64,000 nt of DNA from Mycolicibacterium gilvum (GTDB taxonomy: Bacteria; Actinomycetota; Actinomycetes; Mycobacteriales; Mycobacteriaceae): positions 4,154,001 to 4,218,000 of the forward strand of contig NZ_UGQM01000001.1 of assembly GCF_900454025.1 (NCBI RefSeq), read 5' to 3'. Below the pieces are notes generated by a model, which saw only the letters and a list, made by a program, of their open reading frames with translations, had not been told where the DNA came from and searched no databases. This document shows, in pieces, positions 33,793 through 41,439 of the stretch. Made by a program: the position numbers and the translations under genes. Numbering within the stretch: the stretch's first letter is position 1; the number at the start of each line of letters is the position of its first letter.

Positions 33793-35289
33793 CTACCCCA
33801 CCACCGTCGCGAACGTCTTCGACTCGAGGAACTCCTCGAGCCCGGCCCGGCCCATCTCGCGACCGATTCCCGACTGCTTGTAGCCGCCGAAGGGGCTGTC
33901 GGGGCTGAAGTAGTTGCCGCCGTTGATGGAGAAGGTGCCGGTGCGGATGCGTCGCGCCACCCCCAGCGCCCGATCCTGACTCCCGAAGACCGCGCCCGAC
34001 AGCCCGTAGATCGAGTTGTTCGCGATGCGCACGGCGTCGTCGTCATCCTCGTAGGCGATCACCGTCAGAACCGGGCCGAAGACCTCCTCCTGGGCGATCT
34101 CGCTGTCGGGGTCGACGTCGGCGAGCAGCGTCGGGGTGTAGAAGTAGCCGGGGTCGACCTTCTCACCGCCGGTCACCAGGGTCGCGCCGGCCTCCACAGC
34201 CCGCTTGACCATGCCGTCGACCTTGTCGCGCTGCTTCTCGCTGATCAGCGGCCCCATGTAGGTCGACGGATCCGCCGGGTCTCCCAGCCGGACAAGTCCG
34301 AAGTTGTTCTTGACCAGCTCGACGATCTCGTCCTTGTGCTTTCTGGGCACCAGCAGTCGTGAGGTCAGCGCACAGCCCTGGCCGGCATGGGTCACCATGC
34401 TGAACGCGGAGAACAGGGCGGCGGTGGAGAAGTCTGCGTCGTCGAGGACGATCGCGGCCGACTTACCGCCGAGCTCGAGGAACACCTTCTTGAGCGTCCC
34501 GCTGGCGGCGGCCATGATCGCCCGGCCCGTGGGCGTGGATCCGGTGAAGGTCACCATGTCGACGTCGGGGCTGGTGGTCAGGGCAGCGCCCACCTGCGGG
34601 TCGGCGCCCGAGAGCACGTTGACGACGCCCGGCGGGATGTCGGTGTGCTCGGCGATGAGTTCGCCCAGCGCGAGCGTGATCAGTGGGGTGTCCGGCGCGG
34701 ACTTGAGCACGACGGTGCACCCGGCGGCCAGCGCGGGAGCGAGCTTCGCCAGCGCCAGCTGGTTGGGGTAGTTGTAGGCGATGATGGCCGCGACGACGCC
34801 GCCGGCTTCTTTCTCCACCCAGCGGTGGTGCTGCATCCCGCGGCTCTCGATGTTGCCGAGGTCCTCGGTCAGCGGATAGGTCTTCAGCAGATCGGCGTAG
34901 TAGCGGACGATCTCGATCGGCTGGTCCAGCTGCGCGCCCTGGCAGAGTGCGGGCGTGGCGCCGACCTCGGCGATCGTCAGCGCCGCCAGTTCGTCACGGT
35001 GTTCGACGAGCGCGGCGTGCAACTGCTCCAGGCAGCGGATGCGCAGCTCCGTGTCGGTGGCCCAGTCCCCCGTGTCGAACGCTGCGCGGGCCGCCGCGAC
35101 CGCCGCTTCGGCGTCGGCGACGCTGGCATCCGGCGCATATCCGAGGACGTCGCCGGTGGCCGGGTTCAACGACGCGAACGTCCGCTCGGTGTCGACGAGT
35201 TGTCCGCCGATGAGCAGCCGGCGCGCGGCGCGTCGATCGGTGTTCTCCGTGCCGCTGGTCGCATCCGGGACCGTGACTGTCTCCTGCAT
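33793..35289 (-). CDS. NAD(P)-dependent aldehyde dehydrogenase
   Basis: A 498-residue ALDH-superfamily enzyme oxidising an aldehyde to an acid. Catalytic Asn in AYNYPNQL (about 173), general-base Glu in LELGGKSA (272) and nucleophile Cys in GQGCALTS (306) are all present; EEVFGPVL lies near 390. ATG 35289 was chosen, with GAGGAGG only 3 nt upstream; TTG 35301 in frame is the alternative. It is the first gene of the 14.7-kb mce-containing operon, with a regulon dyad 63 bp upstream. Confidence 0.93.
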   Translation of the reverse strand: MQETVTVPDATSGTENTDRRAARRLLIGGQLVDTERTFASLNPATGDVLGYAPDASVADAEAAVAAARAAFDTGDWATDTELRIRCLEQLHAALVEHRDELAALTIAEVGATPALCQGAQLDQPIEIVRYYADLLKTYPLTEDLGNIESRGMQHHRWVEKEAGGVVAAIIAYNYPNQLALAKLAPALAAGCTVVLKSAPDTPLITLALGELIAEHTDIPPGVVNVLSGADPQVGAALTTSPDVDMVTFTGSTPTGRAIMAAASGTLKKVFLELGGKSAAIVLDDADFSTAALFSAFSMVTHAGQGCALTSRLLVPRKHKDEIVELVKNNFGLVRLGDPADPSTYMGPLISEKQRDKVDGMVKRAVEAGATLVTGGEKVDPGYFYTPTLLADVDPDSEIAQEEVFGPVLTVIAYEDDDDAVRIANNSIYGLSGAVFGSQDRALGVARRIRTGTFSINGGNYFSPDSPFGGYKQSGIGREMGRAGLEEFLESKTFATVVG

Positions 35290-35351
35290 CGTCCTCCTCA
35301 AGGAGCGCCCGCGTCCCGCAGAACCTGGTGATGATGCCGGCGCGATGTGAT

Positions 35352-35366
35352 GGAAACTTCATTCTC
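35352..35366 (-). promoter_or_regulatory. Regulon dyad GGAAAC-TTC-ATTCTC (ALDH-mce operon)
   Basis: Matches 10 of 12 positions; read towards the operon it is GAGAAT-GAA-GTTTCC, with the distal half perfect. It lies 63 bp upstream of the aldehyde dehydrogenase ATG, the apparent promoter of the whole ALDH to mceF operon. Extra GAGAAT (35396) and GAGAAC (35415) half-sites follow. Confidence 0.6.
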
Positions 35367-35516
35367 ATTCGCGGCGAATCATACATTCGGCAGATGAGAA
35401 TTCAAGAAAATGACGAGAACCGCTATTGCCTGCAGAAAAGGCTGCGACAATCCGGCGTTGAACGTCTCACCAGTGCGAACACACCGGCTGTCTTGTCTTG
35501 CGGTTCTGCGCAGTGC

Positions 35517-35531
35517 GAGAGTACGGTTCTC
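35517..35531 (+). promoter_or_regulatory. Regulon dyad GAGAGT-ACG-GTTCTC
   Basis: Matches 11 of 12 positions, 40 bp upstream of the GTG of the SDR gene. With 35352-35366 it gives each of two divergent operons its own copy. Confidence 0.65.
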
Positions 35532-35570
35532 ATAATCGGAAGGAAGATTCTTGATTCGTGAGGATGACGC

Positions 35571-36272
35571 GTGAAGAACGCCGTGGTAACCGGTGGGGCC
35601 TCCGGTATCGGAGCAGCGGTCGTGGAACGACTGCGTGCGGACGGCCTGCAGGTCGCCACGATTGATCTCAACCCGGGCGACGCGAAGTTCTCGTACGCCG
35701 CCGACGTCACGGACCGCTCCGCGGTCGATGCCGCGCTCGGTGAGATGCGTGCCGAGCTGGGGCCGGTGACCGTTCTGGTCAACGCCGCGGGCCTGGACCG
35801 GTTCAAGAAGTTCCTCGACCTGTCGTTCGAGGAATGGCAGAAGGTCGTCGACGTCAACCTCAACGGCGTCTTCCACTGCACCCAGGCCGTCCTGCCCGAC
35901 ATGATCGAGGCCGGCTGGGGGCGGATCGTCAACATCTCGTCGTCGAGCACGCATTCGGGCCAGCCCTTCATGTCGCCCTACGTCGCGGCCAAGTCGGCGG
36001 TCAACGGGCTGACGAAGTCGCTGGCGCTCGAATACGGGCCCGCCGGGATCACCGTCAACGCCGTGCCGCCCGGCTTCATCGACACCCCGATGCTCCGCAA
36101 GGCCGAACAACGCGGCTTCCTCGGCGACACCGAGCACCAGATCCAGCAGACACCGGTCCGGCGCATGGGACGCCCCGAGGACATCGCCGCGGCCTGCGCG
36201 TTCTTCATCTCCGAAGAGGCCGGATACATCACCGGCCAGATCCTGGGCGTCAACGGCGGCCGGAACACCTGA
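35571..36272 (+). CDS. SDR-family oxidoreductase
   Basis: A 233-residue classical short-chain dehydrogenase. NAD(P) loop TGGASGIG (7-14), NAAG near 77, catalytic Ser in NISSSSTH and YVAAK near 138-142. Asp in the beta-2 end (TIDLNPG) suggests NAD preference. The likely role is alcohol/ketone or hydroxyacyl-CoA oxidation in the pathway. GTG 35571 follows GAGG at 7 nt. First of a four-gene run: SDR, mycofactocin-type SDR, ferredoxin, P450. Confidence 0.92.
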   Translation: MKNAVVTGGASGIGAAVVERLRADGLQVATIDLNPGDAKFSYAADVTDRSAVDAALGEMRAELGPVTVLVNAAGLDRFKKFLDLSFEEWQKVVDVNLNGVFHCTQAVLPDMIEAGWGRIVNISSSSTHSGQPFMSPYVAAKSAVNGLTKSLALEYGPAGITVNAVPPGFIDTPMLRKAEQRGFLGDTEHQIQQTPVRRMGRPEDIAAACAFFISEEAGYITGQILGVNGGRNT

Positions 36273-36306
36273 CCAGCCAACAGATTCATCGAAAGGACAA
36301 GTGTCA

Positions 36307-37167
36307 ATGGGACGGGTTCAAGGCAAGGTCGCCTTCATCACCGGCGCGGCGCGCGGCCAGGGCCGTAGCCACGCGGTCCGGCTCGCCGAAGAGGGCGCCG
36401 ACATCATCGCCGTCGACATCTGCAGGAATTACGACACCGTCGGCTACCCGATGGCCACACCGGAGGATCTCGAGGAGACCAAGAACTTCGTCGAGAAGAC
36501 CGGTCAGCGCATCGTGACGGCCCAGGCCGACGTGCGCAACGAGGCCGAGCTGCGCGCAGCGCTCGAGGCCGGGCTTGCCGAGTTCGGGAAGGTCGACATC
36601 GTTGTGGCCCAGGCAGGTATCGCCGCCATGAAGGGCCAGCCCGCCATGCAGGCCTGGACCGACGGCATCAACACCAACTTCGTCGGCACCATCAACGCCA
36701 TCCAGGTCGCGCTGCCGCACCTGCAGGAGGGCGCATCGATCATCGCGACCGCTTCGGCCGCCGCGCTGATGGACGCCCACAACAAGCCCAACCCGGGCGG
36801 CGATCCCGGCGGGATGGGGTACATGATCTCCAAGCGCCTCATCTCCGAATACGTTCACGCGCTGGCTACCGAACTGGCAGTGCGCGGGATCCGCGCCAAT
36901 GTCATCCACCCCACCAACTGCAACACCGACATGCTGCAGAGCGAGCCGATGTACCGTTCGTTCCGGCCCGATCTGCCGAACCCCACCCGCGCCGACGCCG
37001 AGCCGGTTTTCGGTGTGCAACAGGCGATGAAGGTGAACTACATCGAGCCCGAGGACATCAGCAACGCAGTGCTCTGGCTGGCATCCGACGAGTCACGGTA
37101 CGTGACCGGGATGCAGCTGCGGGTCGACGCCGGCGGTTATCTCAAGTGGTACGACTACCACGTATAG
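36307..37167 (+). CDS. Mycofactocin-coupled SDR (carveol dehydrogenase-type)
   Basis: A 286-residue short-chain dehydrogenase of the actinobacterial subfamily that holds NAD tightly and passes electrons to mycofactocin. The hallmark is the extended segment after the NAD fingerprint TGAARGQGRSHAV: AVDICRNYDTVGYPMATPED (about 39-58), instead of the short loop of ordinary SDRs. The active site YMISK is near 176. ATG 36307 was chosen with GAAAGGA 9 nt upstream. Known relatives act on carveol and similar alcohols, suggesting a cyclic alcohol substrate (family-level inference). Confidence 0.9.
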   Translation: MGRVQGKVAFITGAARGQGRSHAVRLAEEGADIIAVDICRNYDTVGYPMATPEDLEETKNFVEKTGQRIVTAQADVRNEAELRAALEAGLAEFGKVDIVVAQAGIAAMKGQPAMQAWTDGINTNFVGTINAIQVALPHLQEGASIIATASAAALMDAHNKPNPGGDPGGMGYMISKRLISEYVHALATELAVRGIRANVIHPTNCNTDMLQSEPMYRSFRPDLPNPTRADAEPVFGVQQAMKVNYIEPEDISNAVLWLASDESRYVTGMQLRVDAGGYLKWYDYHV

Positions 37168-37177
37168 GGAGGCACAC

Positions 37178-37372
37178 GTGAAGGTTTGGGTTGATTCGGA
37201 GAAGTGCCAGGGGCACACGCTGTGCTCGATGATCGCACCGGATTCCTTTGAACTCAGCGATATCGACGGCACGGCCTCACCGGTCAACGAAGTCGTCCCG
37301 CCTGATCAGGAGGCCGCGGTCCGGGAGGCAGTGCAGTCATGCCCGGAACAGGCGATCTCGATCGAAGAGTGA
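37178..37372 (+). CDS. [3Fe-4S]-type ferredoxin
   Basis: A 64-residue single-cluster ferredoxin with the mycobacterial P450-ferredoxin pattern C-x2-H-x2-C (CQGHTLC, C10 and C16) plus C-terminal CP (SCPEQAI). The usual third Cys of a 4Fe-4S site is absent (SMIAP), giving three cluster Cys. GTG 37178 has GGGAGG about 5 nt upstream. It should deliver electrons to the P450 encoded next. Confidence 0.93.
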   Translation: MKVWVDSEKCQGHTLCSMIAPDSFELSDIDGTASPVNEVVPPDQEAAVREAVQSCPEQAISIEE

Positions 37373-37394
37373 TGAAACCATCTGCGATTTCGGC

Positions 37395-37425
37395 GTAGTT
37401 CGTCATCCACACGTTGACGAACTAC
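37395..37425 (+). promoter_or_regulatory. Perfect 11-bp stem-loop between ferredoxin and P450 genes
   Basis: Arms GTAGTTCGTCA (37395-37405) and TGACGAACTAC (37415-37425) with a 9-nt loop. It lies in the 86-bp spacer, 34 nt before the chosen P450 start. It may stabilise or partly end the upstream transcript, setting the ferredoxin/P450 ratio, or be an operator for an internal promoter. Confidence 0.6.
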
Positions 37426-37458
37426 ACCGACATCGCAGCGAGCAAGGAGAGCAGACTC

Positions 37459-38829
37459 TTGAGTGTCGACGACGTCGTGGACGGCACCGCCGACGACAGC
37501 CGCAGGAAGAACGCCTACTACTTCGACAGGCACACCCCGGAGTACCGGCTGCAGTTCGAGAAGATCACCGAGGAGATGCACGCCAAGTGCCCGATGGCGT
37601 GGTCGGAGGCGTACAACGGGCACTGGGTGGCCGCCGACAGCAAGCACGTGTTCGAGCTCGCGCGCTGTCCCGCGGTGTCCAACCACCACGACATCTCCGG
37701 TGAGACACCGTTCCAGGGCATCACGATCCCGAAGGCCAGCCGTGCCACCGTCGTTCGCGGCGGCATCCTGGAGATGGACGAGCCCGAGCACAGCACCTAC
37801 CGGGGTGCGCTGAACCCCTACCTGTCCCCCGCGGCGATCAAACGCTGGGAACCGTTCATCGACGAGATCACCCGGGCCGCGCTCGACGAGCACATCGAGT
37901 CCGGCCGCATCGATTTCGTCGACCATCTGGCGAACGTGGTACCGGCGGTGTTCACGCTGGCGATGATGGGCATCGAGCTCAAGAAGTGGAACGTCTACAG
38001 CGAGCCCACCCACGCGTCGGTGTACACCCCCGAGCACGCGCCCGAGCGCGAGAAGATCAACGAGCAGCATCGTGAGATGGGCATCGATCTCATCAACAAC
38101 ATGATGGAGATCCGCGAGAACCCGCGGCCCGGTCTGGTGAATGCGCTGCTGCAGTTGCGGATCGACGGTGAGCCGGCTCCCGACATGGAGATCCTGGGCA
38201 ACCTGGGGTTGATCATCGGTGGCGGGTTCGACACCACCACCGCGCTGACCGCGCACGCCCTCGAATGGCTCGGCGAGCATCCCGACGAGCGGGAGCGACT
38301 CAGTCGCGAGCGCGCGACGCTGCTGGCCCCCGCGACCGAGGAGTTCCTGCGGTTCTTCACCCCGGCACCCGGCGACGGCCGCACGTTCTCCGAGGACGTC
38401 GAGGTCGCCGGTCAGAGCTTCAAGCAGTACGAACGGCTCTGGCTGTCCTGGGCGATGGCCAACAGGGATCCGGCGGTCTTCGACGAGCCGAACAAGGTCG
38501 TGCTGGACCGAAAGGGCAATCGGCACTTCAGCTTCGGCATCGGCGTCCATCGCTGTGTGGGGTCGAACGTGGCCCGCACGGTGTTCAAGTCGATGCTCAC
38601 CGCGGTGCTGGACCGGATGCCCGACTACGTCTGCGACCCGGAGGGCACGGTCCACTACGACTCCATCGGCGTCATCCAGGGCATGCGCAACCTGCCCGCG
38701 ACGTTCACCCCGGGCAAGCCGCTGGGACCGGGTCTGGACGAGACGATCGAGAAACTGCAGCGGATCTGCAACGAGCAGGAACTCGCACGGCCCATCACCG
38801 AGCGCAAGGAAGCCGCGGTCATCGACTAG
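37459..38829 (+). CDS. Cytochrome P450
   Basis: A 456-residue P450. I-helix IGGGFDTTTA near 253, ExxR in EEFLRFF near 295, heme loop FSFGIGVHRCVG with ligand C366. The chosen start is TTG 37459, because AAGGAGA lies 8 nt upstream; an in-frame TTG at 37414 falls inside the stem-loop and has no ribosome site. It is the last gene of the SDR-SDR-ferredoxin-P450 run, suggesting hydroxylation of a compound whose alcohol the SDRs oxidise. Confidence 0.93.
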   Translation: MSVDDVVDGTADDSRRKNAYYFDRHTPEYRLQFEKITEEMHAKCPMAWSEAYNGHWVAADSKHVFELARCPAVSNHHDISGETPFQGITIPKASRATVVRGGILEMDEPEHSTYRGALNPYLSPAAIKRWEPFIDEITRAALDEHIESGRIDFVDHLANVVPAVFTLAMMGIELKKWNVYSEPTHASVYTPEHAPEREKINEQHREMGIDLINNMMEIRENPRPGLVNALLQLRIDGEPAPDMEILGNLGLIIGGGFDTTTALTAHALEWLGEHPDERERLSRERATLLAPATEEFLRFFTPAPGDGRTFSEDVEVAGQSFKQYERLWLSWAMANRDPAVFDEPNKVVLDRKGNRHFSFGIGVHRCVGSNVARTVFKSMLTAVLDRMPDYVCDPEGTVHYDSIGVIQGMRNLPATFTPGKPLGPGLDETIEKLQRICNEQELARPITERKEAAVID

Positions 38830-38902
38830 CTTGCGCCGATCTCGCCCGGAGTTCACGGCGAAATGGTTCGATGACTAGCGGTCGAAGACGGGAGACGAAG
38901 CG

Positions 38903-39343
38903 ATGAGGCTCAGCAAGATCGGTGCCGTGGCAGTCGCGTTGATGGCGACGGCGACGTTCCTCGCGCCGCCGTCGAGCGCCGCGGGCATGCAGCTGGGCAA
39001 CTACGACCTGCTGACCAACCGGTACAACCGCGCGTCGTGGTTCTGGTTCGTGTCGCTGTGCATCCCGGAGAAGACCCCCGACTGCGTGAACGTCGCAGCC
39101 CGCCCCCGGCTGCAGTTCTACGAGTACTACGAGAGCAAGGCCTGGCTGGTCGACGGCAGGTACACCTTCACCGTCGACGTCCCCGACGGGCTGCAGTGCC
39201 CCGGTCATGTGATGCCGACGCGCGAGACCTACTCCTGGGATGCGGTGACCCTGTTGGGCACCATCGACTCGCAGTTCGCCGTCGGCTGCTTCAACGGTCC
39301 GCCGGGAAGCCAGTTCTGGACGTTCAAACTCCAGCGCCTGTAG
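38903..39343 (+). CDS. Small secreted protein, unknown function
   Basis: A 146-residue protein with signal peptide (LSKIGAVAVALMATATFLAP, cleavage near SSA-AGM at about 27). The mature part has four Cys (SLCIPEK, DCVNVAA, LQCPGHV, VGCFNG), probably two disulfides, and aromatic-rich strands (ASWFWFVSLC, RLQFYEYYES). No known domain. GGGAG is 7-8 nt upstream of the ATG. It resembles loosely the exported protein at 20022. Confidence 0.72.
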   Translation: MRLSKIGAVAVALMATATFLAPPSSAAGMQLGNYDLLTNRYNRASWFWFVSLCIPEKTPDCVNVAARPRLQFYEYYESKAWLVDGRYTFTVDVPDGLQCPGHVMPTRETYSWDAVTLLGTIDSQFAVGCFNGPPGSQFWTFKLQRL

Positions 39344-39360
39344 TCCGTCCCCCCGCACCG

Positions 39361-39402
39361 CGAGCGCGCGTGTCTGCCCGTCGACACACCGCCGCACGCG
39401 TA
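39361..39402. terminator. Possible hairpin terminator between convergent genes
   Basis: GTGTC (39370-39374) and GACAC (39383-39387) pair across TGCCCGTC, flanked by outer CGCGCG/CGCACGCG runs. This kind of TGTCTGCCCG-CGACAC element is one I recall from other mycobacterial intergenic spaces. It lies between the convergent secreted-protein and DUF1214 genes. Confidence 0.4.
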
Positions 39403-39439
39403 CATTTCACGCACCTTCGCCGCCGCTCACAGTGCGCGA

Positions 39440-40651
39440 TCACAGTGCCGTATAGCGCCGTCCGACGGCGTCGAACCGCACCCGCATCTGCGCGCGGCGT
39501 TCCTCGGCGGTGACGGTCGCGGTGTCGGCGGGCAGCACGCCGGCGAGCTCCGAGTGCTTCACGACCTCGGTCCGCAACGGCACGGGGGCGCCGTCGAGCA
39601 TGTGCCGGTAGGTGACGTTGCCCCGCTCGAAGCCCTGTGTGTCGATCCAGTTGTGGAATCCGGGATCGGTGTGGGCCAGTACCAGCCGGACCTTGCCGTC
39701 GGTGTCGACGGCAGTTCGGCTCGGGGTGTAGCTGACCGGGCGGTACCGGAAATCCATGCTGTTGAAGAACACGCCCATGTTGGTCAGCGACCAGAACCCG
39801 TCGTGGGCGTCGAATTCGATGACGAGGGCTTCATCAGGTGTGAGCACCCAGTGCATGTTCACCGCGGCGCGGCCCCGTTTGGTGTCGCCGTCGGTGGACA
39901 CCACCGCGGGGAACCGGTTCGGCGCGTCGGCGTCGACGCCGCCGTGGGTGAACGGGAACTCGGGCCAGTCGCCCATGACGCCGGTGAGGAAATCTCCTGC
40001 CCAGGCGATCGCGTCCACCATCTGCTGCGCGGTGGGTAGCGGCTTGGGTTCGGCCATGTCCACCCGTTCGATGGCGATCCTCGCCGGTATCTCGTCCCAG
40101 GAGTCGAAACCCTGCCGCACGAACAGCTTTCGTGACCCGGCGGTGGTCGGTAGCCAGTTCGATGCGCGGGGCGCACCGCCGAGGAACACCTCGAAGGTCC
40201 CGTCGTGATCGACCGCGAGTTCCGCTCCCGCCAGACTGGCCTCGGGCACGTCGCCGAACGGTTCGTGCAGCACTCCCGGGCCGTCGGGTCGGGGCCCCTG
40301 CACGGTGATGTTGAAGAACCGCGCCGTTCCCCGCTCGCCGTGGATGCGGTAGACCGAATCACCGTCGATCCACGCCTGCTGGTAGGTGAAGTCTGCGCAG
40401 TCACCACCCAACTTGCGCGTCGGCCCGCAGAATGCGTGCATGCCGGGATACCGCGTGTCGCGGGTCTCCAATGCCAGGTCGAAGGCCTGACCGAGATTCT
40501 GTGTCAGGAACCGCAATGCGTCGACACGATGCAGCTCCGAAGCGGGATTGTGTTCCTTGAAGATCTGCTGCCCGGCCGCTTTGACCTGATAGCAGAACGT
40601 CTCCCACGCGCGCCGCAGCGCGACGTCGTCCGGGCCGTCTCCGTACGCCAT
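39440..40651 (-). CDS. DUF1214 domain-containing protein
   Basis: A 403-residue protein. The C-terminal third carries the DUF1214 pattern: EALVIEFDAHDGFWSLTNMG near 275-295 and WIDTQGFERGNVTYRH near 345. The N-terminal half is a separate, unnamed domain. DUF1214 proteins have no firmly established reaction that I know. It is the last gene of the six-gene operon that starts with two acyl-CoA dehydrogenases, 2 bp after the TIM-barrel gene. Confidence 0.8.
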   Translation of the reverse strand: MAYGDGPDDVALRRAWETFCYQVKAAGQQIFKEHNPASELHRVDALRFLTQNLGQAFDLALETRDTRYPGMHAFCGPTRKLGGDCADFTYQQAWIDGDSVYRIHGERGTARFFNITVQGPRPDGPGVLHEPFGDVPEASLAGAELAVDHDGTFEVFLGGAPRASNWLPTTAGSRKLFVRQGFDSWDEIPARIAIERVDMAEPKPLPTAQQMVDAIAWAGDFLTGVMGDWPEFPFTHGGVDADAPNRFPAVVSTDGDTKRGRAAVNMHWVLTPDEALVIEFDAHDGFWSLTNMGVFFNSMDFRYRPVSYTPSRTAVDTDGKVRLVLAHTDPGFHNWIDTQGFERGNVTYRHMLDGAPVPLRTEVVKHSELAGVLPADTATVTAEERRAQMRVRFDAVGRRYTAL

Positions 40652-40653
40652 GT

Positions 40654-41439
40654 CTAACTCGTTCCGATACGGGTCAACAGTTCGGCGACGTACGTCCGGG
40701 CCCGCCGGGCGGCGGGCAGGGGTCCCTCCTCGGCGATCCGTGGGCCGATCAGCTCCAAGTCGAATCCGTGCTGATACCCGGCGGAAAGTGCCTGCGCGAC
40801 AATCGCTTCGAGTGGGATGGCACCGTCGCCGGGAACGGCGCGGGCCGGGACCGATCTGTCACCGAGCACATAATCGCTGAGCTGGATCAACTCGGTGCGG
40901 GGCAGGGCCCGGTCGAGCAGGGTGCCCAGGTGTGCCTCGGTCCAGCAGTGGAACAGATCGATGCAGATGCCGACCCCCGCCGACTCCGCCAGTTCGATCG
41001 TGTCGGACAGCGTGTGGGCGATGTGGATGTCGGCGTAGAGACCCGACGCGTTCTCGATCGCCAATGCGACACCGGCCTGCCGCGCCGCGTCGAGACAGGG
41101 CTGCACGGCATCGCAGAATCGGCCGGCGGCCTGCTCCCACGTGCGGTCTCCGCGGCCGCCGGTCAGCATGTAGACGACTCGGGCGCCCACGCCGGCGGCC
41201 GCGTCGATCACGCCGCGCAGCGCGTCGGAGGACTCGAAGAGGTGAAAGACGGATTCCACCGAATAGTTGTCGGACGCAATCGCTTCCGTCAAGCCGGGCT
41301 GTCGCAGCTGGGCGTCGATGAGGCTGAGGCGGCTGAGGCCGAGTGATTCCCATACCCGACGGAGTTCGTCGAGCGGCGCGCCGTGGAAGGTGACGGAATG
41401 CACCGAGATCCTCTCGGCGGCACCGGAGATCTCAGCCAC
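40654..41439 (-). CDS. Sugar phosphate isomerase/epimerase-like TIM-barrel protein
   Basis: A 261-residue protein of the xylose isomerase-like/AP endonuclease 2 TIM-barrel superfamily. Probable metal ligands are in LAIENASGLYADIHIAHTL (Glu near 127), GICIDLFHCWTEAH (Asp and His near 155-160), IQLSDYVLGD and the C-terminal FDLELIGPRI (Glu). Substrate unknown; relatives isomerise or epimerise hydroxy-ketones, or dehydrate shikimate-type acids. The GTG start overlaps the sulfotransferase stop by 8 bp. Confidence 0.78.
   Translation of the reverse strand: MAEISGAAERISVHSVTFHGAPLDELRRVWESLGLSRLSLIDAQLRQPGLTEAIASDNYSVESVFHLFESSDALRGVIDAAAGVGARVVYMLTGGRGDRTWEQAAGRFCDAVQPCLDAARQAGVALAIENASGLYADIHIAHTLSDTIELAESAGVGICIDLFHCWTEAHLGTLLDRALPRTELIQLSDYVLGDRSVPARAVPGDGAIPLEAIVAQALSAGYQHGFDLELIGPRIAEEGPLPAARRARTYVAELLTRIGTS

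Noticed and set aside
30904..34362. A 1,152-codon plus-strand frame opposite thiolase, KAS/DUF35 and CoA-transferase genes
   Set aside because: Three well-supported minus-strand genes lie under it and the translation has the same shadow composition.
37414..37458. TTG 37414 as the P450 start
   Set aside because: It falls inside the perfect stem-loop and lacks a ribosome site, while TTG 37459 has AAGGAGA 8 nt upstream.
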